Assembly: GCA_006386115.1 (NCBI GenBank)
Contig: VFIW01000040.1
Coordinates: 62,001 to 126,000, forward strand
Origin: Globisporangium splendens
Taxonomy: Eukaryota > Oomycota > Peronosporomycetes > Pythiales > Pythiaceae
Reading direction: 5' to 3'
Length of the DNA stretch: 64,000 bases
The first letter of the stretch is position 1. Each line of letters starts with the position of its first letter. The position numbers were made by a program, and so were the translations under genes. Below, piece after piece: positions 1 through 12,600 of the stretch. The notes under the pieces are model-generated. The model saw nothing but the letters and a program-made list of their open reading frames with translations, was not told the DNA's origin and ran no database searches.

Positions 1-812
1 ATCTGAGATCCGCTGCGCGACATGCCACCATCGCTCGATCTGCTTCGACGTGTTCTGGGACCTCTCGCTGCCCGTCCCGAAAAAGCCCAAGAGCGGCAGC
101 GCATATGGTTCACCTCGCTTGCGAATATCAAACGTGTTTTCGCCGTCCAAGCAATCAAACAGTAGTAGCAATAGCAGCAATGCCGATAGTACCGACTCCA
201 ACCACTCGTCCTCGTCGTCCTCGAATGCCTCGAGTTCCAACGGTTGTTCCATTGAAGACTGCCTCAAGGCGTACACGAACCAGGAGTTTCTGCACGAAAG
301 CGACACGTACTGTTGCGCGAAATGCAAGACCCACCGCGCCGTGTCGAAGAAAATCGCGCTCTACCGGCTGCCACCAGTGCTCGTGATCCACTTGAAGCGT
401 TCGCATACTCGACGTTCAGCCGCGACAAAGTGAGCACTGCGATCCAGTTCCCGACCAATTCACTCGATGTCGCGGTGTACTGCGCCACAGATGCAGTCGT
501 CGGAGGCAGCACTTTGTACGATCTCACAGGCGTCGTGCACCACGTCGGCACGCTCAATGGTGGGCACTACACGGCGTAAGTATGCATGCTTCTGTGTGAG
601 AATGCTTCTTCAATGTCTCTAAATATGTTGTTTGTGCTTACTTGTGCTGCTCGGATCCGAAAAAAATCAGCGAGTGCCAGAACCACAACGATGGCGACTG
701 GTACGATTTCAACGACGCGAGTGTGTCGCTGATCAAGAAGCCGCAACTGAGCAGCTCAAGTGCGTACATTTTGTTTTTCCAGCGACGCGACGAGAAATCA
801 ATCACCATCTAA
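1..812 (+). CDS. Ubiquitin-specific protease (peptidase C19), 3' part, with one-base frameshift
   Basis: Partial at the window edge. The frame open from base 2 gives a USP catalytic-domain core: a Cys pair (CATC), then FDVFWDLSLPVP, a Ser/Asn-rich insert, SIEDCLKAYT, a second Cys pair (CCAKC) and VLVIHLKR. The protein then continues in another frame as FAYSTFSRDK through GTLNGGHYTA, which holds the catalytic His box. The break lies at about base 400, where a TT run replaces an expected TTT. An intron (576-670, GTAAGT...CAG) follows, and the last exon reads ECQNHNDGDWYDFND and ends in a FFQRRD segment with stop at 810-812. USPs remove ubiquitin from proteins; the catalytic Cys box lies outside the window. 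I infer either an assembly indel or a recent null allele. The family call is firm. Confidence 0.85.
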
Positions 813-1481
813 GCAGGAAGCGAATCAAACCAGTGAACACTTATTGGACAAAGACCGCAGCACCCACAGCGCCATTTTCGGAGTTACAGATTCCATGGCA
901 CAACAACAATCAAATTGAAAGCTACAGTTGCCCCCTTTGTTACCTTCTTGCATGATGCAGCAATCGCAGGGAATAAATCATCTGATTGGTGGGCGTGAAC
1001 CGATGTCTCAGCAAAGGCAACTTGCGCATGCCCCCAGGTCCTGGGTCCAAGTCACAATTCTCTACGCCCGAAACGATCAAAATTGTTGGCATCACACAGG
1101 TGTTATTTCCAGAGCACTCAAGATCACTGAAATTCTCAATCCATTGAAGCAACTAATGCAATCAAGTTGCTTTCTTTGTCGTTATATCAGTACATGGAGG
1201 TTGAGGAAAAGTCGAAAGAGAACTAATACCCTTTCATTTCCGATGGCTAGAAACCCTTTCTTTAGACTCCCAGCAAAAAGATTGGCGCGTCAACGTGCTG
1301 CTGCTGCTGCTGCTGCTGACACAACCCAGAAAACCTTTCTTGACTCCCCCTGATCGTCGGTGGAACCGATTTCCTCGTTTGTTTACCATGTGTCGCGTCA
1401 TATCATCTATCTAAGGATCATTCATGGGAGGAGAGTAGCAGTATCCAAGAATCCAGGTTGCTCCTCTCAACCCCTGGTTGC
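813..1481. other. Intergenic, with GCT trinucleotide microsatellite
   Basis: No convincing gene. A run of GCT repeats lies at about 1291-1318. The ORF that covers it (928-1353) has no recognisable domain and its poly-Ala comes only from the repeat. Confidence 0.6.
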
Positions 1482-2109
1482 ATGCGCATTTGCTTCCAAG
1501 CGGAAAAGCATCCGACTCTCTTTGGTGCCGCCATTCTCTTCGCTCTAACCATCGCGATTTTGATCTGCGGCAACCAGAGAGACAAAGTTGCAGCAAACGC
1601 TTGACGCACACAACATTGCCGAAGCACTGATTAACGAGCGGAAGTCCCCGCCCTTGCTCTTGAAGACGGTGATAGACGACGATAAAGTTGACGGGAAAAA
1701 AGCCAATTGCCTCCAAATGACGGCATAGGAGCTGCAAGCGATTCGTCTCTGGACGGGTTCCGCATTGAGCGTGTAGTGTTGACCCACCCGGATGGAAGGC
1801 AAGTCGTTCTGAGCCTCCAAGCAAGTGATCTCGCACTAGTTTGACACACAAACAGCTTCTTGAAGGAATCTTTGAGTGTTTTGCGAATTGGAAGTATGTG
1901 TATTTTGTCTGAGTGGGAACGCTGGAGTTCGCGTAGTATCTTGTTGCCCTAGTTTAAATAATGCCAATCTTGTTTTTGATTCACGCGTCGTCCGAACGTT
2001 GGCAGCCTCTACGAGCACAGGAGTGGCTTTGCATTTTCAAGAATGCGTTCGCCTCAATGAGCTGGTCGCCGTTGCATTCTTGCCGACGACGAGCTCGTTT
2101 CGGGAATGA
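1482..2109 (+). pseudogene. Probable small membrane-protein gene broken by frameshifts
   Basis: Not recognised. The ATG at 1482 opens a chain with an N-terminal hydrophobic segment (LFGAAILFALTIAILICG), typical of a signal anchor, which stops at 1602. Coding-like sequence goes on in neighbouring frames: NIAEALINERKSPPLLLKTV at about 1614-1680, GFRIERVVLTHPDGRQVVL at about 1755-1815, and LTHKQLLEGIFECFANW at about 1840-1893. A plausible intron follows (1894-1952, GTATGT...TAG). A last exon contains FDSRVVRTLAAST and ends at 2109. Frame changes fall near 1601, 1716 and 1835. Three shifts in 600 bases suggest a decaying gene, but local base-call errors are possible. The joined reading is my inference. 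Confidence 0.35.
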
Positions 2110-2173
2110 CAGAGTAAACTCTGCTGGCTTCATTGGTACCTCAAAGTGCCAAAATGGTACAACAAAAGTGCGC

Positions 2174-5100
2174 TCACAGAGTCTCTTCGTCGACTCTCTC
2201 TGTCTGGACACTCGAGAATGGCTCAACTCCGACTTTAGCTGAAGCCATCGTCCACGCCTTGCCACCACTCGCTTGCGTCTTCTCCACGACTGGAGAAGGA
2301 GAAAGAAGCTTGGGTGCTTTTGTGAGACTTGCCATGCGCGACTGCAGATTCCGCATCGTTTGTAGATTCCTCTTGATCTCGCCGACCTTGTTCATCTGGA
2401 GCCACGCCACGATCGCTTGGCCCTGCGCACCAAAGTGGATCGCGCTCGTGAAGATCGAAAGCTCGAGCGACGTGCGGAACTTGGACCGCAGAAACACGTC
2501 GTTCGAGTGGTTGGACAGGTAGATGTACAAGTTCAGCACGAGCAGCAGCAAGTCCTCGGTCACGAGCCGCGCGAGCACGCCCTTCATGAGCACAGTCCGC
2601 GTGCGATAGTACTCCAGCTCCTGCTCATGGGTCTCGATCTCGCGCCTGACATACTCCTCCATGAGCGTGCCCATGATGCGTCGCTCCATGTGCGTGGGTC
2701 AGTGTTGACTCGTTTGGACCTTGACGTTCGGAGTGCTCACGCGTGTGCGCCGGTGCTGTATCCACGAGCTCGCGATGGAAAACGAAGAGCGACCATACTT
2801 CGGTGGCGACGGCGTCCTGGTCTTCAGGTCCGTTGCTTGGCGTCGTGCTTTCTTCGAGATCAGCGGTCGTTTTTTCGCGGTCTGAACCCTTACTCAGCGT
2901 CAGCTGCACTCTCTCCCTGAGCGCAAACACTTTGCTCGACTTGGTGCGCTTCCACTGCGCCAGCACGTTCTTCACGGTGCCGTGGATGGGAAACCCCGAC
3001 GGTCCCACAGATAACACAAAACACGTGACGTACGCCACGCGCACGAACATCGGGTGGCTCAGCGTCACGTCGTACACGAACAGATTGACGAGCGCCTGCA
3101 CGTCAGACGCGATGTCGAGCAGCTCAAAGACAAACTTGATGGTGATGCTCCCGACCCCGTGACGAGCTGCCGGATCGTCTTCATCACGCCGTTCGAGTTC
3201 TTGTGTGACCAGTAGAGGACGAACAGGAACAACCCGCCGACGACGACCGAGAAGGTGACGCCCGCGATCACTTTCTCGCTGCCTCCGCTGGCTTCGATGA
3301 GGCAACTGCCGTCGACGGCATTCACGAGTCCGTTTTGCGGACATTTTGCGAGCGTGATCGCCATGGACGCGTTAATCGTCGCGCTGCTGCCACTGCGAGG
3401 CGAATCGCTTGTAAAGCTCAGCGTGAGTGGCAGATCGACGTTATTAGCGCGACCTGAGGTCATGTGCAGCATGACGTTCTTGAAACTCGCGGCGCCATTT
3501 CGAATCGTTCGCGACGCGTTGGCTGTTAGATACACCGTCGTCGGCGGTGACTCGGACGAAACATTGCTGCCGCCACCATTCTGACTGCGGGAAAGCAACT
3601 TCAAACGCACAAGCACTGGCGAATGCGAGCCTTGCAGGGCTTGGCTCAATAGATCCCTGGCGCCAACGACGATCTCATTGCCGACCATGAGCGTCCATTT
3701 GTTCGGGACAGTCCTGGAGTACTGGAGCTCGAGATCGTTCACGATCGTTGCGACGTCAGCTCCGTACGCTGCATCGTTCTCCGTAAACGTGCATTTGTTG
3801 CACGCGATTTCTTTCGACGTCATGCACGTTGGCATGTACTGGTCCAGGAAAATGCCGCCGCTACCTCCCAGTGACGCGTTGTTGCCGTCAAACACCAGGG
3901 AGTTCAATTGCAGGTACGCTGAGCTGCACAATGATACATTTGTGCTGCTTGTCGTCGTCGTGCTACTTTCATCTAAAACGGACAAGATCGTATTCGGCAA
4001 CGAGCTGTAGATGGCGCCGCCCGTGCCGGCAGCAGAACCGCAGGAGTCGCTCGCGTCGTCGTCGCTCGAGAGCAAGTAATTGCCGCGAAACACGCTCTCC
4101 GATGCGGTCAGTTGGCCCTCGGACCAGATCGCGCCGCCACCGATGCCCTGCGCCGAATTGACCACGAACGTGCACCCCGTGATCTCCATTTTCGCTGTCC
4201 CGGCGAGTCGAATCGCACCGCCAACATTTTTGCCCACGTTGCCCTCGAAATGGCTACCGATGATACGACTTTGCACGGTCGAGACGGCGATATGCGCGAT
4301 CGCTCCACCCTCGGTCGCGACATTGTTGACAAACATGCAATTCCGGATCATCAACGGGCCGTTTGTGGCGTAGATCACACCGCCTTTGACGCACTCGTTG
4401 TCGATGAACAGCGTCGACTCCAACGTGCCGTGGCCGTCGATGCTGAAGATGATGACGCCGAGCGCGGCGCGGTAGCCGCGGACCGTGCACCCGATCATCG
4501 TGACAGTCGTGTTGTCCATAGCCGATCCGGACGCGCCGTCCGAGACGAACACGGGGTTCGGTCCCGAGTCAAAGATGCAGTCTTCGAACATCGTCGACGC
4601 CGAGCTCGAGAGGTAATAGTCCTGACCGACGCCGCCTTTGTTGATGCGGTTCCCGAAGAACAGACAGCCCTTGAACTTCGTGTGCGTGTTACCGAAGCCG
4701 TAGTACGCGCCGCCGAGCGTTTTGCCGAAGTTGTGCTCGAACCGGCAGCTCTCAAACAGCGGCGAGGCGATGCCTCCGTCGTCGACAGCGCCGCCGTAGT
4801 CGCACGTGTTGTTCCGAAACACGCTGTTGCGCCAGATCCCCCTGCTCTGATCTTCTGGCACGACGACACCTCCCCATCCGCCCGGATGGCAACCGGGATG
4901 CTCAAAGATGCACCCGTCAAACACGGGCGCCGACGTGCCGCTGACATGGAACGTGCCGGCGATGCCGCCCCAGTTCGCGGTGAACACGCAGTTGGTGAAC
5001 CGCGGCGAGCCTTCAGAGATCGTGCCAACGCCGCCGCGGCCAGCAAACCCCTTGTTTGGATTCAAATTTGCTTCAAAGACACAATCCTTGAACTCGATGT

Positions 5101-5554
5101 CGGGATCTTCCGCGCGGAACTGCAGCAGCGCGCCGCTGTAGTCTTTGCTGGCATCGGGCACCTGCCAACCGCCGCGGTAGAAGTGAATGCCAGTGATGCG
5201 CACACTGCCGGCGCCAGCCATGAACGTCAACAGCCTTCCGTTGTACGCGCGATCGATCGTGACTGGTGACGGACTCGTAGATGCTGCGGCTTGGATCGTG
5301 ACGTCATGAATTCTGGACTCGGCGCTAAACACGATCGTCGGGCCGTCGTCCTCGTACACGCCTGCTGCGAGCTGAATCGTATCAAACGGCTGGAAAATGT
5401 CGGTCAGCGCGTATCGAAGCGATCCGCATGGCGTCGTGGATGTGCCGCCGCAGCTGGGGACGTCGACGCCATTCATCGCGACGTGCACCACCGCAGCACA
5501 TGCAACATGGAAGAGCGCCGCCGCAGCATATAGAGCGAGCAGCAGGATGCGCAT
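2174..5554 (-). CDS. Signal-peptide parallel beta-helix (PMP-repeat-like) membrane protein; reading frame interrupted
   Basis: The start is taken at 5554 because it gives a clean signal peptide (MRILLLALYAAAALFHVACA); an upstream in-frame Met at 5632 does not. Roughly residues 25-650 are a pectin-lyase-like right-handed helix with many short Cys/Gly turns. They carry repeats of the polymorphic-membrane-protein kind, a GGA-type turn near FxxN (FVNNVATEGGAI, FEGNVGKNVGGAI). A membrane span follows (VIAGVTFSVVVGGLFLFVLY). The frame is lost at a CCCC run at 3155-3158 (one base short) and resumes as SITIKFVFELLDIASDVQAL. The C-terminal part (2174-2690) reads MGTLMEEYVRREIETHEQEL with further hydrophobic stretches. 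The junction at about 2690-2755 is either a short intron or a second indel; I could not settle it. Extracellular helix plus membrane tail suggests a surface protein; its function is unknown. Confidence 0.6.
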
Positions 5555-6093
5555 TGGCGCTTCACGCAGCAAAATGACTGATGCGGGGAAGCCACGTGCG
5601 CGGGAAGACTTGGGAATGGCGTTTCGCTTCAACTACCGCCAGCACTCACGCCATCACGCAACACGAATGGCAGAAACAGCTCATTTTTCTGAGTCCACGT
5701 CGGTTTCGAGATAGAAAAACTAGGATTTCCCGTGCCATTCTTGGCGCGCATGATGATGACTGCGATGCTATCCCTGGCTCGCGTTCCTCATTCTATCGAA
5801 CAAATTTCGATCGGAAGGAGGGCGTCGTGCCGGAATACCTTAGTACAAATCTGTGTCAGCATGTTTACAACCCCCACAGGCTTCAAAACAATTTTCTACG
5901 GGAAGAAAACGGCACAAAAGTCTCGCAAATTAGCACCAGATGATGATATGGTAACTGAACCAGAGGATGAGAAAAATGGGAAGAGCGACGCGCGTGTCCA
6001 TTGGATATGGAAATTCTTTCTTTTTCGTCTTGTTCTTGTTGTCTCGGTGTTGGCGAATTGGTTCGAGTCCACAGAGTCCAAATTATACACTTT
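5555..6093. other. Intergenic between divergent/convergent neighbours
   Basis: No supported gene. A + strand ORF at 5732-6151 runs over the 3' end of the L47 gene on the other strand and has no recognisable domain. Confidence 0.6.
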
Positions 6094-6679
6094 CTATTCC
6101 TGCGCCCCTGCTGCTTCCTCCTCCTGCTTCTTTGCCGCGTTGGCTTTGTAGATCTCGCTTCGCTCGTGGAGCACGAGTTTAAGGCGCGCCATCGACTTCT
6201 TCACCTGCAGAACCACAAGCAAACACAAGCGCATATAATACACACAATGCGCGTGAGTACAACAGCATTCTAAGCTGGTTTTCGGTGCACATACGCGCAT
6301 CGTATCCAAAAAGGACGACTCTGCAGCATAAGACCAAACGCACCTTGACTCGTCGCGACGGGTTGGGCATCGCGATGTTCTTGGCGCGGCACTGCTGGCG
6401 CTCGGTGAGCAGCGCGTTGCGCTCCTTGAGCAGCACGTACCAGAGCTTGTGCAGGTCGTCGGTGCTCTTCTCGCGGAGCATCCACGCCTTCCAGTCGCCG
6501 CCGACGGGAATGGACTTGGTGCCGGCAGTCGACGGCACCTTGGTCGGGTTGCCTGGCTTGGCGCCTTCGCCCAGCTGGTTCTGCACCGGGAAGAACTCCT
6601 CGATGCCGCGACGAGGCACGGCGGACACGTTGCCGCCCGAGAGGCGCATGGAGCCCATGAGGCGACGGAGCTGGAACAT
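6094..6679 (-). CDS. MRPL47: Mitochondrial large-subunit ribosomal protein L47 (uL29m)
   Basis: Two exons, 6344-6679 and 6094-6204, joined across a 139-bp GTGCGT...CAG intron in phase 0, give 148 residues. The start at 6679 (MFQLRRLMGSMRLSGG) provides a basic, amphipathic mitochondrial presequence; an in-frame Met nine codons upstream is less likely. The diagnostic L47 block is present at about residues 70-105: GGDWKAWMLREKS followed by DDLHKLWYVLLKERNALLTE. Exon 2 gives a basic, alpha-helical tail ending in an acidic/Ala stretch. The protein sits near the peptide exit of the mitochondrial ribosome. Length fits the short L47 of protists. The family call is confident. Confidence 0.88.
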
Positions 6680-7650
6680 GGCGATCGCGGTCTTGGAGCT
6701 GCTCAATATGCCGTGCGAATGGGGACGACGATCGGTGGTGGTTGAGAAGAGAGCGAGGGGCTACAGATAAGGGGATCGACACCACTACCCCGCTTCATGG
6801 ACATGCCATCTGTTTAGTGACATAGATTTGCAATTGCATCTTCGAAACTTGAAATCAAGGATCGTGTCCATGAGGTTATGTGGGACACTCTACTTTGGTA
6901 ACAGTCGCAGAGCAGTTCCTTGGTTTAACGACACAGAGTAATCCAACGCCTATTGTCGGTGCATCAAGGTGTCGTTATTGTGTGCCTATCCTCTGTGTGC
7001 ACCGGAAATTGACGATCCAAGAGAGAATGTTGCTAAACTAAGGATTTTGTCAATTGAAGGTGTCGGTAAATCAAGGAACAACTCGATTTAACGCATGAGG
7101 CATGGTGGCGGATGCATTGCCGATACTCAAGCACTGCGCACAACTTCCTCCACCAAGAATCCAGCGTTTGAACCTCTCTGGAGAGGAATGAGTGATGGTC
7201 GAAAAGCTACGGCGCTACAGAGAGAACGGAGTCTGGCGTGAGAGATCAATCAATCTATCGTGCCTGGCAGGTCGTCGTCTGTGTTGCAGTGGAAGGATCC
7301 AACTCGACTGGTATCAAGGAAAGAAACACAATGTCCCTGTGTGCGTGAGGCAGGCATCCAGATAGAAAGCTGCATTCTGCCACAGCAACGAAATCAAACT
7401 CGAATGGATCCTAGACAACTGTTAGCCATTGTTCTGCATGAAACATACCTGAAAAGATGCGCTGAAACCAGACACATATTTAAACACTCTTTAAAGAAAA
7501 TGAAGAAGTATTCGACAACAGCACACACATCATATGACAAGAATGCAACAATGCAAAAGCTCAGACTCATCCATTTTCTACATATCGTGGAGTAAAAGTT
7601 TCAAAGCACAAACGCTGCTCAAGTGCTTCAATTCGCAAAATGTACTGAAA
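6680..7650. other. Intergenic, no feature seen
   Basis: AT-richer sequence with only short ORFs. It follows the L47 start and precedes a diverged direct repeat. Confidence 0.6.
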
Positions 7651-7654
7651 GAAG

Positions 7655-8315
7655 GGCAATGGATCTCAGATACAGATAGCGTTTTGACGTCATAATGTTC
7701 AACATAATCAGACGATGTCGGCAGTTTAAATCTTCATCCTCCATGCCAGAAACACGCATACATACACAAAATGCATAGTATAGACATGCACAGCACGTAT
7801 GCAAGCGTGCAATTGATATCGCATCCTGTCGATGTCAACTCGATATCATCAGTTTCCGAACACTGTGGCCAAGGTCATGCGCAAAGCAGCAGGTCTGCTT
7901 TTGGTAAATGCTCAAGGACGGTAAAAAAGATAATGAGCTGGTGTTGTTTGCACCAAGTTACAGCACAGATTCTGCTCCAGACCTTCGTCCTGGTGGTAGC
8001 AGTATTGTACTGCAGTATACTGGCTGAAGTCGTCAATTAATGGCTGACATAATGACAATTTTCTTCAATCCCACACTTGACTGGCACAATCCAGTTGCTT
8101 AGTGTCCATCGGCGACAAGTTGAAGGAGGGAGATTTGCCATATTCAAAATGATGGCGGTCCACGTACTTAGATGCATCTTCACTGTATGCATGTGTGGTG
8201 AGTCATGGTTGATTTCGTTGATTGGGGGTCTGCAACTACAGTAAATGCGCCGCCGAGAAGTTGTTTCTGTAAACCACTTTCTCCCACTGCAGTGTCGATA
8301 CCTTGCAACACTGCA
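7655..8315 (+). repeat. Diverged direct repeat, copy 1
   Basis: Blocks of this segment recur in the same order about 1.03-1.06 kb downstream. Paired examples are ATGGATCTCAGA plus CGTCATAATGTTCAACAT (near 7663 and 8690), TGGCACAATCCAGTTGCTTAG (near 8082, one mismatch in the copy near 9140), TTCAAAATGATGGCGG (8142 and 9209) and GTGTCGATACCTTG (8292 and 9335). No coding content is seen. Confidence 0.65.
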
Positions 8316-8686
8316 CCCCTTCTCTTAGATAGTCGTGCATAGTACTGCGAAAGGCAATTGGCGTCGTGTCTCTCTCGAGATTGATGAACTGTTGCTTGCA
8401 GTTCTAAGTGGCCCGTTCGTATCCAATTAGATCTCTCTGTCACAACTACGGGAGCCTTGTACGAACGAACTGAAAGCAAGCGTGCCACTGTACTATACTA
8501 TTGACATATGTCACGTCTATCAAATGTGAAGATGTTACGATGTAGTATAATACTGCTGATATACAAGCGTACGGATGCAAGTCTTTCGTCTTGCAAACAC
8601 CAGGGAGCCAAAATATGAATTCCTTCATAATGAAGTGTAACATGCATTTCGTAAAAAAGAAAAACGAGCATACGCGTTGAGGACGA

Positions 8687-9365
8687 ATGGATCTCAGACA
8701 ATACATAGAGTTTCACGTCATAATGTTCAACATGATCAGACGATGTCGACAGTTTAGATCTTCATTCTCCATAACCAGCAACACAAATATACGATAACAG
8801 ACACACACATCTGAATGCATACATGAGCCGATGCATGCACAGTTTTGACTTCAGGCGTGCACTGGCAGAAAAATGCACTATGATGCCTTCCCACCGATGC
8901 CATGCTGGCAAGCCTCGGTCTTTACGTGGGGTGGATGCGAACAGGAGGGTGATAGCGTATCATCTCGAGTAAGAGCACAAGGAAAGAAGAAACGAATAAT
9001 GAGCTTTTATCTGCAAGGAACAACAACAGCGCTGACGACGCAAGAATTCAATCGCCAGCCAGCTCTTGGTAAGATTACTCAAGTACAACAATCGTAAACT
9101 CATCAAGTGGTCGGTATTCTGGCTGATCCCAATTTCAACTGGCACAATCCAATTGCTTAGGGTCCATCAGCGAAAATGCTGATCGGGGGACAGCAATTTT
9201 GCCGTATTCAAAATGATGGCGGACCACGCACTTCACAGAACTCGAACTTACTGTACAAACGACCAGTGAGTGCTGGTCAATTTTGGCTGATTGATGGTAT
9301 CTCATCACCAAGAAGCGTACTTTCCCAATGCAAGTGTCGATACCTTGACAACCGTTGTGAATGAA
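8687..9365 (+). repeat. Diverged direct repeat, copy 2
   Basis: Partner of the repeat at 7655-8315. Divergence and indels show the duplication is old. No transposase or terminal repeats were seen. Confidence 0.65.
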
Positions 9366-9640
9366 GCGCGAAGTTGCTGCGGCGATGCGTGCTGCATGGT
9401 AGGCACCAAGGCAGCAAAGGTATCGTCACACTGTGCGTCCAGGCATTCGCCAGTCTTTTGTGACTAGCCAATTGATGTCTAGATTGTGCTGATGTACGTT
9501 CGGCAGACACTGAATGGCAGGGCTCATGTGTATGCATTCATTTATGTACTTTTTGTTTTACTCATGCAGGTGCCTATGGAGGACAAAACATGCAACATGC
9601 TACGAATATATGCCATCAACAGCTATCGTCTGTTTCAGCT

Positions 9641-12600
9641 CTAGTTCTTGTTGGTCAGTTCTTCGACAAACTCGTAGAACGCGAACTCAGGGGCGCTCAG
9701 ACCGACCGAGTACACGAAGCGACTCGCCAGTTGTGACGCGAAGAACGCGCGCGTGTAGCTCTCTGGAAGGCGGCGAAGCAGCTCTTCCTTGGACACCTTG
9801 CCCAGCAGGATCTCTGGGAAGCCGTCGGCGAAGATCTTTTCACGCAACTTGGCATTCTCCCACAGCTTTGAGTCTTGGATCTTGACACTCAGGTCCGTGA
9901 TGCGTTCACTGAGCTTGTTACTGAGCACCGAGTAGTATTCGCCTGTGCGTTCGTGCTCCGACCAGATGCACTCGAATTCACGTTGAGCGTTCAAGTCGAT
10001 GCGGCCTTGCACCTCCTTGACGTAGTCAGCGTAGAACTGAGGCACAACGTTGTTCGCTTCGTCGACTTGCATGTGCTCGGCGAATTCATCATCAGCAAGC
10101 GCCAAAGCGGCAAGCACTTCCAACGAAGACGAGGTCACACCACCCTTGTTGGCAGACGCATCCTTGAACAAGACCACACCGGCGTCTTCAAGACGCAAGC
10201 GAGCATCTTGCGTGAAGAACAAGTTGGCACCTTCAACAATGTACTTGAAGCGAAGTGTGCGACCGTCTTCGCGGTACATGAACTTCTCAACGTTGTTCAA
10301 GTTGACAGCGGCTGGACGTCCACCGCACGGGACGAAGAAGTCGGCAGTGAGCGAAGAGCGCAAGTGGTACAAGTTGCGGAACTCGGTTCCGTTTTCAATC
10401 ACTTCACCATTTGGAAGCGTCACATCGTTGTGCTGCACAAGCACCGAGTAGCCTTCAGACGAGATCTTCGACGTGTCGAAACCGGCGATTGGCGAACGAG
10501 CCTTCGCAAGCGCGACGAGCTCTGGACGGTTGATACCCTTTGGATCGAAAAGCACACCAGAACCATCGACAACGGCGATGGTCTTCTCTTGTTCACTCAT
10601 CAGGATTTCGTTCGATCCCAAATCACCATCTGGACCACCGGTTTGCACCTTGGTGATCACTTGACCATCAGCACCGAGCTTGAGCTTGCGCTGGATGCCA
10701 ACGACGTACTCACGCACACTGTGGGTGGTCATACCGTACACGTCGTGAGGAATACCACCACGGCTCGCAGACTTGCCCGTCGTGATAGCCTTCCAGTACG
10801 AGTAGCCACGCTTCTTCGCGTACGAACTAGCCCAGTCCATCAAGTGAGCCGTACCCTCATCAGGTCCAAGGAAGAGAATGTCTTCTGGACCTTGGTCCTT
10901 GATCAGCATGATGTCCATGAGCGCATCGATGTACTTGCGGAAGGCAACATCGGCCTTGTCTTGGTGAGCCTGGTTGAGCAACACCACACCCTTCGATCCG
11001 CCTTCAGGGATATCCTTGTTCTTGCGCTGTTGCGTAGACGCAAGACCGTAGCACTCATCGAAAAGCGACGACGCGTTGTTCAAATACACTTGCGCGTGCG
11101 ACGAGCGAATCATACGAATGCCACCACGAGCAATGTCCAAGAATCGCACGTGGAATCCACGGAATTCAGAACCAATCACAAAGATGACAGCGTATGGTTT
11201 GTCAGGGTATTCGGTCTTGGACAAGAATTCACCATCCAAGCGGAAAGCAAGCGCAGCCTTGTCCTTCTTGAAAAAGTTGGTCTTCTTGATGCGCATGTTG
11301 AACGTGTGGAAAAGCGAGAAGATGGCCAACGCCTGCTCCGCGATGATGGACTTGCGCAGCGTCGACAGCGTGACAGCTGGGTCAACATGTTTCTTGGCAG
11401 TTGGAGAGTGCAACGACTCAAATTCGTCGTACAGGATCTTCACGATGTTGGCAGACGCAAGAATGTGGTCCAAGATCTGCGTTTCGGTGTACGTGTTGAG
11501 CTTCATCGTAGTACGCAACTGGTCGAGGCGGGCAAATGCCGATGGATCACGTTCACGAAGCGAGTTCGCGACGACCGTGTACGCTTCAGGCAAACGGTGC
11601 ATGAAGTGGAAGGTAAACTTCCACGCTGCATAGGCGTACGAAATTTGCTGCGGGTTGAGCAAGTTGTCGGTCAGCATCGGCGTCAGCGAAGTGCGCGGCA
11701 GCACAAAGTGCAGCGACGCATCGGCAACGACAGCTTCCAAGCGTTCTTCGAAAGTGCCCTTGCCACGCGCTGGGTTGTCCAGCACTTGCAAGTAGAAACC
11801 GTAGATAACGATACCGTTCGAGAAGAACTCAGCGTACTTGCGGGTCGAGAACAGTCCGTGCTGGCGGTACACATCCGCAATACTGGAGAAGTAGCTGTGC
11901 GTGGCACCGGCACGATACGCAATCGTCATACGCGCCATCTTGGCGTTGTCAGGCTCCGTCCACACTTCGGTGTGGAAAGTTGGGGTCATTTGGTTGACTG
12001 CCTTCTCCATGCACTGTTGGTAGACTTGCTTCAAGGTGGTACCAGCACGAGCAAGGAAGGTCTTGTCAGCAACCTTGTTGATATCGGTCTCGAACTCGCC
12101 AGGGTTTTCGTTGACGTAGTTTGGCTTTTGCAAGAAGTACATGCGCACGTGGTATGGCACGGACTCGGCGTCCAACACACCGCTCGACCGGTAGCATTGA
12201 AGACGGTAGGTGCGGCCCTTGGTAGCTTCGTGCTCTTCCAAGACTTGGTAGCCGGACTTGACGCCATCGCCAATCCATTCGTACGAGCCGCTCAAGTACT
12301 GCTTCTCAATGCGACGTTCGAGATTTTCCACTTCGGTGGGACCACGCTCCATTTGTGCCACACGGGTGTTCGTCTCCACATCGCCCTGCACGTTACTTCT
12401 CGCGGCAAAGAACGCTTCCTTTTCGGACTCCTGCTCGAGCTTGACATCCATGGCTTTGCCCGATGCCTTCGACATGAGCTTCGCAGCGATCAGACTCTGG
12501 ATGTGTTGCGCGATCACGCTAGCCGATTGACCGGAGAAGTAGAAATCGTGGAGGCCCAATGGTCCGTAGAACCACTCCACTTCCTTCGTCACCATGTCGT

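Noticed and set aside
928..1353. 141-codon ORF with poly-Ala
   Set aside because: Poly-Ala arises from a GCT microsatellite; no conserved content.
5732..6151. 139-codon + strand ORF with a hydrophobic segment
   Set aside because: Overlaps the L47 3' exon on the other strand; no recognisable domain.
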